Virus record (IMG/VR): IMGVR_UViG_3300044701_004558
Location: 1-51,766 of that record
DNA from: a virus
Direction: 5' to 3' (one strand)
Length of the DNA: 51,766 bases
Shown: positions 9,423 to 17,342 of the stretch, piece by piece
Layout: the number at the start of each line of letters is the position of its first letter
Position numbering within the stretch: the stretch's first letter is position 1
Position numbers and translations under genes: made by a program
Notes under the pieces: model-generated
Told to the model about the DNA's origin: nothing
Database searches by the model: none
The model's input: only the letters and a program-made list of their open reading frames with translations

Positions 9423-9436
9423 TATAAAGTATTACA
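9423..9436 (-). promoter_or_regulatory. TGTAATA-type late promoter
   Basis: The minus strand reads TGTAATACTTTATA, starting 37 bases before the ATG of the 81-residue gene and directly after the terminator at 9449-9474. A new promoter right after a terminator is good positional support. Confidence 0.55.
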
Positions 9437-9448
9437 CCGTAAAAACAA

Positions 9449-9474
9449 AAAAGGGCAGGAAAACCTGCCCTTTT
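9449..9474 (-). terminator. Intrinsic terminator after the tail tube gene
   Basis: An 11-base-pair perfect stem (arms 9449-9459 and 9464-9474, core GGGCAGG/CCTGCCC) encloses a four-base loop. On the minus strand the right arm runs straight into TTTTTTG. It lies about 20 bases beyond the stop of the tail tube gene and before the next promoter. It would also fold on the plus strand, but no plus-strand gene ends here. Confidence 0.85.
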
Positions 9475-9496
9475 CTTGTTTTTATATAGCTTATTA

Positions 9497-10609
9497 TTAT
9501 ACTAGTGCTGTCGTTGGATAGCTTCCAGAAATAAATATACCACGGGATACATCTTCTGGTCCGCCAATCGGCACTTCAAAGCTTGCTGTTAGAGAAGCAT
9601 TGTCACCAATTGATGTGGATATGCTTTGGCTTACTAGTTTTGCTCCCTTTAGGGAAGCTGACATGGCCAAATCTCCAGCGCCGGAACAATTAATTTTCTT
9701 GAGCTTTAATGTCAAGTCGTATGTTCCTGTTTCGCACAATAAGTTAGAGAAGTTACCATCAGCTAAATCTCCAATTTGTGCCTCTACGTCAAGAGTAGCG
9801 GTTACAGGGAAGTCAATTTCACGAGCAAATGAGAAACGGCTACCTAATTTATTTAATGGCGTTCTTGAAAGATCAAAGCTTAATGTTGCTGATTGAACTT
9901 TCAAGTCGTTTGTATTGTAACCAACGATACCAACAATATCAATAGTTGCATCTCCTGGCAGCAATGCCGTTGGCTGTGTTCCATAAGAATTTGTTAAATG
10001 TTGTGGTATTGAAAATGCTGCTCCAGTAATAGGAAGTCCATTTTGTGGGTCTACAGCTGGTACATCATTTGATCCGTTTGCGTTAGCATAAACTCTTGCA
10101 TTCAATGCTTCCATTTCAACTGTTGCTGTTGGAATATCGCCAACCGCTACAGCTAGCTCATATGATGTAATATAGCTGTTGCCAATACCGATAACTCCAG
10201 TAGTAGATCCTTGATAGCTTGAAGCATCGCTACCCTCTGATGTTACTAATAGATAAACGTTCTTTTCGTCTGTTTTCTTTTGTAGAATATCTTTTACGCA
10301 AGATACTCCAGCTTGCGTTCCTGTTGTTACAGTTAGCCCTAATAGTCTTTCATTCAAACCATCAGTTGCGTAATAAGATACGCTAGCTGTTACTGTAGGG
10401 GCTTCTGTATCTAAACGATCAATTGCTGCAAGGTTACCAAATTGGTTGATATCTTGCAAATTTCTCGTGAAATCAGAATCAAATGATTGAACACGCGTAA
10501 GCTGTTTAATATCAGCTGATCCAGTTTGTGCAACCCTAGCACCGTTTAAACCAGTTACTTGGCTTGCAAATACTCCTAGTGATTGATATATAATGCGATT
10601 TCTGCTCAT
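9497..10609 (-). CDS. Major tail protein (tail tube)
   Basis: This 370-residue protein starts MSRNRIIYQSLGVFASQ. It is rich in Thr, Ser, Ala and Val with alternating beta-type patterning throughout, as expected for a tube subunit. Expression features fit an abundant structural protein: its own promoter-like element about 45 bases upstream, a strong terminator behind it, and a more GC-rich, even codon use than its neighbours. Its place between the neck genes and the chaperones plus tape measure is the standard tube position. No separate sheath gene is seen nearby. The assignment rests mainly on gene order and composition. Confidence 0.7.
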   Translation of the reverse strand: MSRNRIIYQSLGVFASQVTGLNGARVAQTGSADIKQLTRVQSFDSDFTRNLQDINQFGNLAAIDRLDTEAPTVTASVSYYATDGLNERLLGLTVTTGTQAGVSCVKDILQKKTDEKNVYLLVTSEGSDASSYQGSTTGVIGIGNSYITSYELAVAVGDIPTATVEMEALNARVYANANGSNDVPAVDPQNGLPITGAAFSIPQHLTNSYGTQPTALLPGDATIDIVGIVGYNTNDLKVQSATLSFDLSRTPLNKLGSRFSFAREIDFPVTATLDVEAQIGDLADGNFSNLLCETGTYDLTLKLKKINCSGAGDLAMSASLKGAKLVSQSISTSIGDNASLTASFEVPIGGPEDVSRGIFISGSYPTTALV

Positions 10610-10642
10610 AATTTTATAATTTTGTTAGTAAATATTACTCTC

Positions 10643-10654
10643 TATACTATTACA
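10643..10654 (-). promoter_or_regulatory. TGTAATA-type late promoter for the tail tube gene
   Basis: The minus strand reads TGTAATAGTATA, 45 bases before the ATG. A second, weaker AGTAATATT lies closer to the start. It fills the 74-base gap upstream of the tail tube gene. Confidence 0.5.
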
Positions 10655-10683
10655 TCTAAAATTTTTGAAAAAACCTATTTTTT

Positions 10684-11556
10684 TTAATTTATTCTTGGCT
10701 CTCTAATATATTTAACTGTAAAATCGGCAAATGCCCCATAAGAATTATTTCCAATAAGCTTATTAACAGATGGTGCAAATCTTGATATGGTTACAGATGA
10801 AATCATTGCCATTAAGCTGCCAGTTTGTGAATACTGGTAACATAAATTTAAATAATTATAATTATTTGATTTATAATCACCATACATATTAAACGGCATA
10901 TCTTTCGGATATAATACTGGAAAATATTTCCTTCCCACATCTGCAGCTATAGAAGCTCCCGCATCTAGCAAATAAGGTGAATCTGCTAAAAATATAGCTC
11001 TTATATTGACTATGCTTTCGTCTAGTCCACCAAAAGCAAATGGGACATTTTCAGTATATTGAGTTTTAATAAATATGGCTGGGTATGTTAGTTGGTCATA
11101 GCTCAAGGCCTTTTTAGCATCACTACCTAAAGAATCTGTTGGTCTAACTGGATATTTAGCTTCAAAAATCAAAGTGTCATCTTGAGATTCTGTATAGTAT
11201 ACATTATATTCTTTATAAGCATAAGAGCACCTTACATTTTGCAAAGATTCTGATACTGAATTATTTAACAAAACCCTTCCAAGCTCATAATCAATATATA
11301 AACCATTAGTACCCTTTGGATTAAATGTATTGGCAATATTTACGCCAGAAGGAATATTTGCACCATTAATTGAATTATCAGAAACAAATTGCCTGTAAGG
11401 GCTACCATATATAGTTTTATTTGGAAAACTTGGATCTTTTGTACTGTAAAGAGATCCGCTATTTATATTAGTATAAGCAGAGCCCTTACGCAACATTTCA
11501 TGATCTATAAAATGTGTAAAGCTAGGAGCAATTCTATTTAAAAATTGAGGTATCAT
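10684..11556 (-). CDS. Putative neck/tail-completion structural protein
   Basis: This 290-residue protein starts MIPQFLNRIAPSFTHF. It is aromatic-rich and beta-patterned, without signal peptide or membrane segment. It follows three connector-type genes and precedes the tail tube gene in the same direction, one base after its upstream neighbour. This fits a neck, tail-completion or tail-terminator protein, although it is longer than typical tail terminators (about 130-200 residues). Not recognised by sequence. Confidence 0.55.
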   Translation of the reverse strand: MIPQFLNRIAPSFTHFIDHEMLRKGSAYTNINSGSLYSTKDPSFPNKTIYGSPYRQFVSDNSINGANIPSGVNIANTFNPKGTNGLYIDYELGRVLLNNSVSESLQNVRCSYAYKEYNVYYTESQDDTLIFEAKYPVRPTDSLGSDAKKALSYDQLTYPAIFIKTQYTENVPFAFGGLDESIVNIRAIFLADSPYLLDAGASIAADVGRKYFPVLYPKDMPFNMYGDYKSNNYNYLNLCYQYSQTGSLMAMISSVTISRFAPSVNKLIGNNSYGAFADFTVKYIREPRIN

Positions 11557-11557
11557 T

Positions 11558-12142
11558 TTATTCCAAATTTGTTAAAAACTTTTTCCATATGGATGTCCAA
11601 TATTTTGTTCTTGAATATTGCCCAGATCTAACTCTATGATTTGATTGGACACCTCCTCCAGATCTGCCCAATTTTTTAGAAATATAAAAAGAAAATCCAG
11701 ATATGCCTTGCTCTATGGCTTTTATCCATGATCTGCCTGGTTCCCAAGGCATAGGCGACACAGATGTAAAATCTCCATCACTTACACCATCAACTTCGAA
11801 CCTAAACCCAACAGTATCATTGTCGCTATATTTAGATGATCTGCTTTCATTGATTTTTATCTTAGATTCTAAAAATCTTATCCACTTGTCAACTGGTGAG
11901 TTGCCAGATTCAAAACCAATAAAAGAAAACAAATTGCCATAACCGCCTAATGTTCCAGAAACATTACCGGCGCTTGCACCGCCTTTTATTTCTTGCGATA
12001 CAGGATGAGAAACAAAATCATCTATTAATTTTGCTTTGGCTAAATTAAGTTTTTTTTGAGCCACAAGCATAAATTTTTTCTTGACTTTAGAATCCGAAAG
12101 TATAGCAGAATTCAAGTCTTTAGAATTTACACCCCTAGCCAT
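11558..12142 (-). CDS. Putative head-tail joining (neck) protein
   Basis: This 194-residue basic protein starts MARGVNSKDLNSAILSDSKV. Its N-terminal helix is Lys-rich (KLNLAKAKLIDDFVSH). A Gly/Ser segment and a C-terminal part with SWIKAIEQGISGFSFY follow. Length, basic helix and gene order resemble HK97 gp10-type neck proteins. It shares a TAATG stop/start overlap with the upstream gene, so the two are probably translationally coupled. The family assignment is inferred from context. Confidence 0.5.
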   Translation of the reverse strand: MARGVNSKDLNSAILSDSKVKKKFMLVAQKKLNLAKAKLIDDFVSHPVSQEIKGGASAGNVSGTLGGYGNLFSFIGFESGNSPVDKWIRFLESKIKINESRSSKYSDNDTVGFRFEVDGVSDGDFTSVSPMPWEPGRSWIKAIEQGISGFSFYISKKLGRSGGGVQSNHRVRSGQYSRTKYWTSIWKKFLTNLE

Positions 12143-12588
12143 TATTGCATATCCCTTCTTTTGGCATATATTGTATAGAATTTTACATCGAACAATCCGT
12201 GAAGTCTTGGAACACCAACCATTTCACAGGGTATGTTATCAACATAAAAAGACTGTGATCCATTTAAAAATTCATACGCATCTTTTTTCATCTTTAATCG
12301 ACACACCTGACCCGGTAATCTATTTTCTATTCCTGGTATTAAATCTTCATCTCTTGGATCAAGCCACTTTATTCTCATTGTAAATTGTCCAGTAACTGGA
12401 ATAGTATCAAATGTAAAATTATTTCCCTGCCTATAGTCTCTATAAGCAGAAATATAATCATCTGTAGTTATAACATCTGTTCGTTCGGGATCACGATATA
12501 TAACCACATTTCTACCAAATGTTTCGTGCAGATTATCAAACTGAGATGACATTTCTGCTTTTTCTGCTGCTGATAAGAATGATGGCAT
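12142..12588 (-). CDS. Putative head closure/head-tail connector protein
   Basis: This 148-residue protein has an N-terminal helix (FLSAAEKAEMSSQFDNLHET) and a beta-rich body (VVIYRDPERTDV, FTMRIKWLDP). The size and layout match head-completion proteins that plug the connector. It lies two bases after the adaptor-like gene and overlaps the next start codon by one base. The call comes from size and order in the connector block, not from a recognised motif. Confidence 0.5.
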   Translation of the reverse strand: MPSFLSAAEKAEMSSQFDNLHETFGRNVVIYRDPERTDVITTDDYISAYRDYRQGNNFTFDTIPVTGQFTMRIKWLDPRDEDLIPGIENRLPGQVCRLKMKKDAYEFLNGSQSFYVDNIPCEMVGVPRLHGLFDVKFYTIYAKRRDMQ

Positions 12589-12590
12589 AA

Positions 12591-13172
12591 TTATAAACCT
12601 GGTTCGCTTCTTGGATAGTATACACTACGATTTGCTTCTGCCCAATATCCACCATCAGTCGTGTCAGTTCCATCAACTGATTGTGGTCTTGATTTTGATT
12701 TTAAATATTGTTTTACTAAATTATTGACATTATCTTGAGCATCTTTGCGAAATATTTGATATGTTCTTGCCAACTCTGAGCGATTTACACGAGTAACTGT
12801 AGAATCTGCTTCTTTTAATGTTGTCCAAGATGCTAGATTGTATGCGCCAGAAAGTGCCATTTTAGCCTCTCTGCTGTAAAAAAAAGTGTCAAAATTAGCT
12901 TTATATATTGCTTGTTCTTGATTTCCAAGAGGAGGCTCTATTCCAACCCCAGTCACCTTACCGACATTTGAATAATATGGCGTAACTTGAAAACAACCAT
13001 CGATTTGATTGTTTAAGTACCCCAAATTAGCTGAATCTAAAAACCACCCAAACAAATATGTGGGAGAATAATCATCCCTTTCACCTAAATCAGAAGCGAC
13101 ATTATTAACAAAATCATTTAACCATTTTGGATATTGCATGCTATTAATTACACGCAATTGGCTCTTAATCAA
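12591..13172 (-). CDS. Putative head-tail adaptor protein
   Basis: This 193-residue protein starts MIKSQLRVINSMQYPKW. The start is placed eight bases after the previous stop. The C-terminal third is helical and basic (ELARTYQIFRKDAQDNVNNL) and ends in a flexible Ser/Thr/Asp segment. It is the second gene after the capsid gene, where portal-adaptor proteins are normally encoded. No motif allows a firm family name. Confidence 0.45.
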   Translation of the reverse strand: MIKSQLRVINSMQYPKWLNDFVNNVASDLGERDDYSPTYLFGWFLDSANLGYLNNQIDGCFQVTPYYSNVGKVTGVGIEPPLGNQEQAIYKANFDTFFYSREAKMALSGAYNLASWTTLKEADSTVTRVNRSELARTYQIFRKDAQDNVNNLVKQYLKSKSRPQSVDGTDTTDGGYWAEANRSVYYPRSEPGL

Positions 13173-13181
13173 TCTATAAAA

Positions 13182-13547
13182 TTAAGCACCTTCTCGGAGT
13201 ATCTTATTAATATTTTTTGGAACTGACGATGGTGCAGATGTTACATTAACCTGTCCAGATTTAAAAGAGGCCACGTGCCTTAAAAACTCATTGACTAACC
13301 TTTCTCTTAGCAAATGTGGTTCAGCATCTGGCCGTAAACCAACATCTCTAGCATGATTTTGAAGATCTACAGGGAGCATATCATTTAACTTTGCTGTGTA
13401 AATATCAAGATCCATAGTGCCATATTTTGACAAGCCATCAGAGCCCCAAATTTGCTCTAATGCTGTTGGTTTATTTGAGGCAATTTTGCCATCAATTTCA
13501 ATATTTTTGTTCAATACTTCTTTAGATGTTTTCTTTTTTCTTGGCAT
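13182..13547 (-). CDS. Small SAP/HeH-like protein next to the capsid gene
   Basis: This 121-residue protein has a basic N-terminus (MPRKKKTSKE). Residues about 52-90 (LPVDLQNHARDVGLRP, then HLLRERLVNEFLR) have the helix-turn-helix spacing and Leu pattern of SAP or HeH nucleic-acid-binding domains. Such small proteins occur between capsid and connector genes in several phages. It lies after the capsid terminator, with TCTAATATTTTTATAAT about 40 bases upstream that may be a divergent promoter. It may bind packaged DNA or the capsid interior. Confidence 0.5.
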   Translation of the reverse strand: MPRKKKTSKEVLNKNIEIDGKIASNKPTALEQIWGSDGLSKYGTMDLDIYTAKLNDMLPVDLQNHARDVGLRPDAEPHLLRERLVNEFLRHVASFKSGQVNVTSAPSSVPKNINKILREGA

Positions 13548-13621
13548 AATATTATTTATTTAATTTATTATAAAAATATTAGACCACATTTCTAATTTTA
13601 TATTTAATAAAAAAAAAGAAA

Positions 13622-13643
13622 AAGCCCTGATTTCTCAGGGCTT
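13622..13643 (-). terminator. Intrinsic terminator after the major capsid gene
   Basis: A nine-base-pair stem (AAGCCCTGA at 13622-13630 with TCAGGGCTT at 13635-13643) encloses a four-base loop. On the minus strand it is followed by TTTTTCTTTTTTTTT. It lies about 27 bases beyond the capsid stop codon. It isolates the abundant capsid message from the connector genes. Confidence 0.88.
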
Positions 13644-13669
13644 AATCTTTGATTATTTTTTAATTTTGA

Positions 13670-14785
13670 TTAGACAATCAAGCCAACTACTGCGCGGCTA
13701 TCGAGACATACGCGACCTTCGCGTAGTTTCATGTACCAGCCCATTTTGTTTGCGCGAGCTTGGAATTGATCATCGACCAATGTTTGAACTTGTCCACCAT
13801 TGTCATCATATGTTTCAACAGGGCGTAGGAAAGCTCCACGAGCCATATCAAAACCAACAAGAAGTTCATCTGTTGAATTTGTGAAGGCCAATGCTCCTGT
13901 TCCATCTGCTTTTGTGAATGTTTTTGCTCCAGCGAAGTAGTCAAAAAGTTCATTGTAACGCTTGCTTTCGCCAAGTTCTAGCAATTCGTGGATTGTTACT
14001 CCGAAGATTTCGGATGTTCCAGCGCTGCGATAGATTTGGCTGCGAACTTCGTCAGGAAGAGCAACGTTTCCAGCGCTTGTTCCAGCGCCACTGCGGGTAT
14101 TAACTGGATTGTAAGCGAAAGAACGAATTTGTCCTTTGATTTCTGGGCTTACATAAATATCTGTAAGTCCAGCAGCCGAAGCTGTTGAGGTTCCGCCTAG
14201 GTAGTCGCTGTTGAAGCGGCTTACTAGTGTCCATAGCGAGCTAAGATCGTCAGGGATGAATGATCCGGCTGTTGCTGAACGGAAAACATGATTTTTTCCA
14301 TTTGAGCTTGCATCGGCAAGAACTTTCATGATAACAGCCCATGCATTGCGCTCTTGTTTTACTAAGAGTTGGTTAGCTGCGAATTCGATGTAGCGAGCTA
14401 CAACGTTTAGGCGTGCTCTGCGAGCATAACGCTTATCGAAGCTGATTGCGCTGTCGAGGTCATATGTGCGAAGTTTGATTTCGCTTGCTCCAGCAACTTC
14501 ATTTGTTGGGAGACCGCCACCGACTGTTTGTGACCAGATGGAGATATCTCCGTATCCTTGTCCAAAGAGAGTGTCGATTGGGAACGAAGGAGAATCATCT
14601 TCATTGTATGCTTCATCACGATAGATTTGAGCAGCTGATCCAGCATGCATCAAAACTTCTTGAACAACTGGGCTTAAGAAAGCTGCAAATGCCTCTTGAG
14701 CTTCAGCGGCTTCGACTTTATTGTTAGAAGCCATGGCCTTGATTAGGGCTACTTGCTCTGGTGTATTTTTGAATTCGATTTTCAT
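13670..14785 (-). CDS. Major capsid protein (HK97 fold)
   Basis: This 371-residue protein starts MKIEFKNTPEQVALIKAMAS. A short N-terminal helix is followed by a long body with AYNEDDSPSFPIDTLFGQGY and a C-terminal domain ending REGRVCLDSRAVVGLIV, a pattern typical of HK97-fold capsid proteins. It lies directly after protease-scaffold and a decoration-like gene and is followed by a strong terminator. Codon use is more GC-rich and regular than in the fibre genes, as expected for the most abundant virion protein. A purine-rich AAGGAG lies about 18 bases before the ATG, too far to be a normal ribosome binding site. Confidence 0.88.
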   Translation of the reverse strand: MKIEFKNTPEQVALIKAMASNNKVEAAEAQEAFAAFLSPVVQEVLMHAGSAAQIYRDEAYNEDDSPSFPIDTLFGQGYGDISIWSQTVGGGLPTNEVAGASEIKLRTYDLDSAISFDKRYARRARLNVVARYIEFAANQLLVKQERNAWAVIMKVLADASSNGKNHVFRSATAGSFIPDDLSSLWTLVSRFNSDYLGGTSTASAAGLTDIYVSPEIKGQIRSFAYNPVNTRSGAGTSAGNVALPDEVRSQIYRSAGTSEIFGVTIHELLELGESKRYNELFDYFAGAKTFTKADGTGALAFTNSTDELLVGFDMARGAFLRPVETYDDNGGQVQTLVDDQFQARANKMGWYMKLREGRVCLDSRAVVGLIV

Positions 14786-14816
14786 ATTTTTAATTTTTTA
14801 TATTCTCCTTGATTAA

Positions 14817-15356
14817 TTAGTTAAGATTGAATTCTAAAGGAGCATATCCTTCGTCATTTTTAGGACCTAGGAAACGCCCGATTGCTTTTGCGTCTGTTGC
14901 GGCTACAACTTTGAGTGAGCCATCACCAGCGTCTGCGATTGCTGCACCAGAACCAAATGCTGGTGTTCCAACAATTCCATTGTAAAGAACAAAGCCTTTT
15001 GTTGCAACTGGAGCGGCTTGTCCGCTTACTGTTACATCCATTTCGGCTGCTTTACGTGGATCGTAAATTAGTGGGTAGCCATTTTCGTCAACTGTGCGGA
15101 CATCTTTAAGAAGCATTCCGAGAACGCTTGCTTTTGCTGCACCAGATGGGGCTGCTTCTACGAGCCAAGGAACATTGAATGTTGCTGAAAGTGTACCATC
15201 AACAGATGATAGATTTTCAAGAGTTAGCTCGTCTTTTAAGTTTAGACCAGAACCAACAGCGGTAACAAATGTACCTTTGTTGGCTGTTGCTCCGTCATAT
15301 GAGAAGAACGGAACAATGTCGTATTGATTGACTGCACGTAGAGGTTTGATATTCAT
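14817..15356 (-). CDS. Putative head decoration/capsid-associated protein
   Basis: This 179-residue protein starts MNIKPLRAVNQYDIVPFF. It is rich in Ala, Gly, Val and Thr with beta-type patterning. It sits between the scaffold and capsid genes, 31 bases before the capsid start, and shares the capsid gene's GC-rich codon use. A TGTAATA-type promoter lies 31 bases upstream, so it probably heads the capsid transcript. These features fit a decoration or head-stabilising protein made in amounts close to the capsid protein. Confidence 0.6.
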   Translation of the reverse strand: MNIKPLRAVNQYDIVPFFSYDGATANKGTFVTAVGSGLNLKDELTLENLSSVDGTLSATFNVPWLVEAAPSGAAKASVLGMLLKDVRTVDENGYPLIYDPRKAAEMDVTVSGQAAPVATKGFVLYNGIVGTPAFGSGAAIADAGDGSLKVVAATDAKAIGRFLGPKNDEGYAPLEFNLN

Positions 15357-15376
15357 AGTGTTTTAATTTTTCTTAG

Positions 15377-15387
15377 TATATATTACA
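15377..15387 (-). promoter_or_regulatory. TGTAATA-type late promoter for the decoration and capsid genes
   Basis: The minus strand reads TGTAATATATA, starting 31 bases before the decoration gene ATG, in the 61-base gap after the scaffold gene. This is one of the best matches to the family and precedes the most highly expressed structural genes. Confidence 0.6.
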
Positions 15388-15417
15388 GTTAGATTTTATT
15401 TTTTTCCTAAATAATTT

Positions 15418-16122
15418 TTATCGATTTAATTTAATTTTGATGTTGTCTCCACCAAATGCAGAAGCCATACGATCTTTTAATGATTCTACTGCACCCGCAG
15501 CATTGGCTACATCATTTTTTACAGAAGCTTCAGAAACAGCTTCGGCAGCAACTTCTTCTGCTTTAACTTCTTCTTTTACCTCTTCGGTTACAACAACTGT
15601 TTCTTCTGCTGCGACTTCTTCGCTAGCTTTGGCTTCTTTCATTTCTTCTTTTACTTTTTCTTCTTTCATTTTTTCAGCCATAGCTTTTTTAGCAGCTTTG
15701 TTTTTGGCAGATGCCAATGTTGAAAACTTCTTGAACCATTTTTGAAAATCTTCTTCGCTTGCAACGGCTTTTAGATCTTCGGCAATAATTTCACGATCTT
15801 CATCTGTTAGATCATATTCAGAATCAATAGATGCCATACGTGCTTGAAACACTTCTTCAGCTTCTTTTGCGGCAATTTGATTTTTAAGCTCGTTAAGGGC
15901 CACTTCTGAGTCGTCTTTAGACTTTTTAAGTTCGTCTAATTGAGCTTGCAATTGAGCGATTTGCTCATTAAGATTTGTTGCAAGTGTTTCTTTTTCATCG
16001 ACTTGTTTTTTCCATACTTCTGAGTTTTCAGCAATTTTTTCAGCAATAAAATCTGTCACTGCTGAAGCTGAAAGTTCTTTCATGGAATTTTCATTGATAT
16101 CTTTAATGTCTGTTATTTTCAT
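15418..16122 (-). CDS. Possible nested scaffold gene with internal start
   Basis: In frame within the protease-scaffold gene, codon 297 is an ATG (16120-16122) that begins MKITDIKDINENS, exactly where the coiled-coil scaffold part starts. The eleven bases before it (TTAATTTAATT) are as A/T-rich as the leaders of the other genes here. A product of 234 residues would be a free scaffold made in excess over the protease, as Nu3 is made within gene C in phage lambda. Internal initiation is inferred. Confidence 0.45.
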   Translation of the reverse strand: MKITDIKDINENSMKELSASAVTDFIAEKIAENSEVWKKQVDEKETLATNLNEQIAQLQAQLDELKKSKDDSEVALNELKNQIAAKEAEEVFQARMASIDSEYDLTDEDREIIAEDLKAVASEEDFQKWFKKFSTLASAKNKAAKKAMAEKMKEEKVKEEMKEAKASEEVAAEETVVVTEEVKEEVKAEEVAAEAVSEASVKNDVANAAGAVESLKDRMASAFGGDNIKIKLNR

Positions 16123-17010
16123 AATTAAATTAATTGATGCTTCTTCTACTATTACATTTTCTGATTGAATTTTATCACATTTTTTTTCAATCTCTTCAGA
16201 GCCAACCTTGACAAGCTTAAGATCTGCTTGCTCTTCTGAATTATTATCTGTAGTAATAACCCCCCTCACTTCAGCTGCTGGAGTTTCTGTTAGGCCAATA
16301 CCTAAGCTTAAAATTGTTTCGCCAGTAAGATTTAAATAAACAGGTTCTCCGTTTTCATCAGCTCCGTTACCTCCAAATGTTTTAAGACGCCCCTTTAATT
16401 CATTCACTGCCTCGCCATCAACTATTTCGCATTCTTTAAGATATTTAGATCCTTTTGCAATATTAAATTCTTTAAATGCAACTTCCCATGAAGCAGATAT
16501 TGATCCAAATTTATCAGAGGATGCGTCTCCAGCCTCTGAAACAGCATCCGCAAAATCAGGATTTACTGCTCTCCATATGATGCCAGAAAGAACAACATTA
16601 AACACTTTTCCTTCAGCTGCGAGTTCGCTAGCAGTTGTTTCCGTTATTGGCTGATCATCAGGAAACGAAGAGAAGCCATAGTCGGTAATACAACCCACCA
16701 CATTCTTTCTTTCATGTTCGATATTTATGTATTTACCTTTAAAACTTTTTGCAATAGCAATACCTTTTTCGCCAGAAATCATGTGACCATTTTTATTCCC
16801 AAGATTTGGAGTATATGCATTGAATGCAACGCCTAAAATGTCGTAGCTTGATTCGAAATCAAAATCTTTTGGAAGCAAGTTTTTTAATTTATCTGCACTT
16901 GCTTTTGCTATATATTGAAGATCTTCTTTGTCCATTGACACAGCCTTGATTTGAATGCTGTCAAAGCGTACATTGAATGGATATTCTTCTAATTTTTTCT
17001 TTTTTGCCAT
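15418..17010 (-). CDS. Prohead maturation protease fused to scaffold
   Basis: This is a 530-residue protein. Residues about 50-260 resemble the phage prohead serine protease family: YINIEHERKNVVG holds a likely catalytic His (99), and GSISASWEV holds the candidate Ser (172). From about 296 the protein changes to long coiled coil (EQIAQLQAQLDELKKSKDD). An acidic/basic Ala-Glu-Lys-Val low-complexity segment and a short C-terminal KIKLNR follow, as in scaffold proteins whose C-terminus contacts capsid. The fused arrangement matches lambda C/Nu3-type genes. It follows a small gene by one base and precedes the decoration and capsid genes. Confidence 0.82.
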   Translation of the reverse strand: MAKKKKLEEYPFNVRFDSIQIKAVSMDKEDLQYIAKASADKLKNLLPKDFDFESSYDILGVAFNAYTPNLGNKNGHMISGEKGIAIAKSFKGKYINIEHERKNVVGCITDYGFSSFPDDQPITETTASELAAEGKVFNVVLSGIIWRAVNPDFADAVSEAGDASSDKFGSISASWEVAFKEFNIAKGSKYLKECEIVDGEAVNELKGRLKTFGGNGADENGEPVYLNLTGETILSLGIGLTETPAAEVRGVITTDNNSEEQADLKLVKVGSEEIEKKCDKIQSENVIVEEASINLIMKITDIKDINENSMKELSASAVTDFIAEKIAENSEVWKKQVDEKETLATNLNEQIAQLQAQLDELKKSKDDSEVALNELKNQIAAKEAEEVFQARMASIDSEYDLTDEDREIIAEDLKAVASEEDFQKWFKKFSTLASAKNKAAKKAMAEKMKEEKVKEEMKEAKASEEVAAEETVVVTEEVKEEVKAEEVAAEAVSEASVKNDVANAAGAVESLKDRMASAFGGDNIKIKLNR

Positions 17011-17011
17011 T

Positions 17012-17314
17012 TTAGTTTTGAGTTGTTACTGCTGCCCAAAATTGCCCATTGCCAGTGCAAATAGCTCTAATTTCGCTCATTGGCGATGTAGAGTATGTAG
17101 GGTCAGCGTATCCAGAGCTAGTCATTGCTATAGAATGAAATTGTATCCCCTCATCAAAGAATGGGCTTCTGTATTCTAAATCAATACCGCCAGCTCCATT
17201 AGTGTAAAATGTAAACAAATTATCTCTACCTCTACCAACTGGAACCCACTCTCCAGTAAACGGAGCAGTTTTGCCATCAAGCAAAATTGAAGTCTTAAAA
17301 TATAAGTCGCTCAT
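17012..17314 (-). CDS. Small virion-associated protein, function unknown
   Basis: This 100-residue protein starts MSDLYFKTSILLDGKTAPF. It is beta-patterned and rich in Gly, Thr and aromatic residues, with no membrane segment. A TGTAATAAATA element starts 20 bases upstream of the ATG, and the protease gene follows after one base. It therefore heads the head-assembly transcript. It resembles a small beta-sandwich structural protein; no family was recognised. Confidence 0.55.
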   Translation of the reverse strand: MSDLYFKTSILLDGKTAPFTGEWVPVGRGRDNLFTFYTNGAGGIDLEYRSPFFDEGIQFHSIAMTSSGYADPTYSTSPMSEIRAICTGNGQFWAAVTTQN

Positions 17315-17323
17315 AATATTATT

Positions 17324-17334
17324 TATTTATTACA
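17324..17334 (-). promoter_or_regulatory. TGTAATA-type late promoter for the protease-scaffold unit
   Basis: The minus strand reads TGTAATAAATA, only 20 bases before the ATG. It fills the 28-base gap after the LamG gene. If this is a -10 element, the transcript would have a very short leader. Confidence 0.55.
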
Positions 17335-17342
17335 CCTAATAA

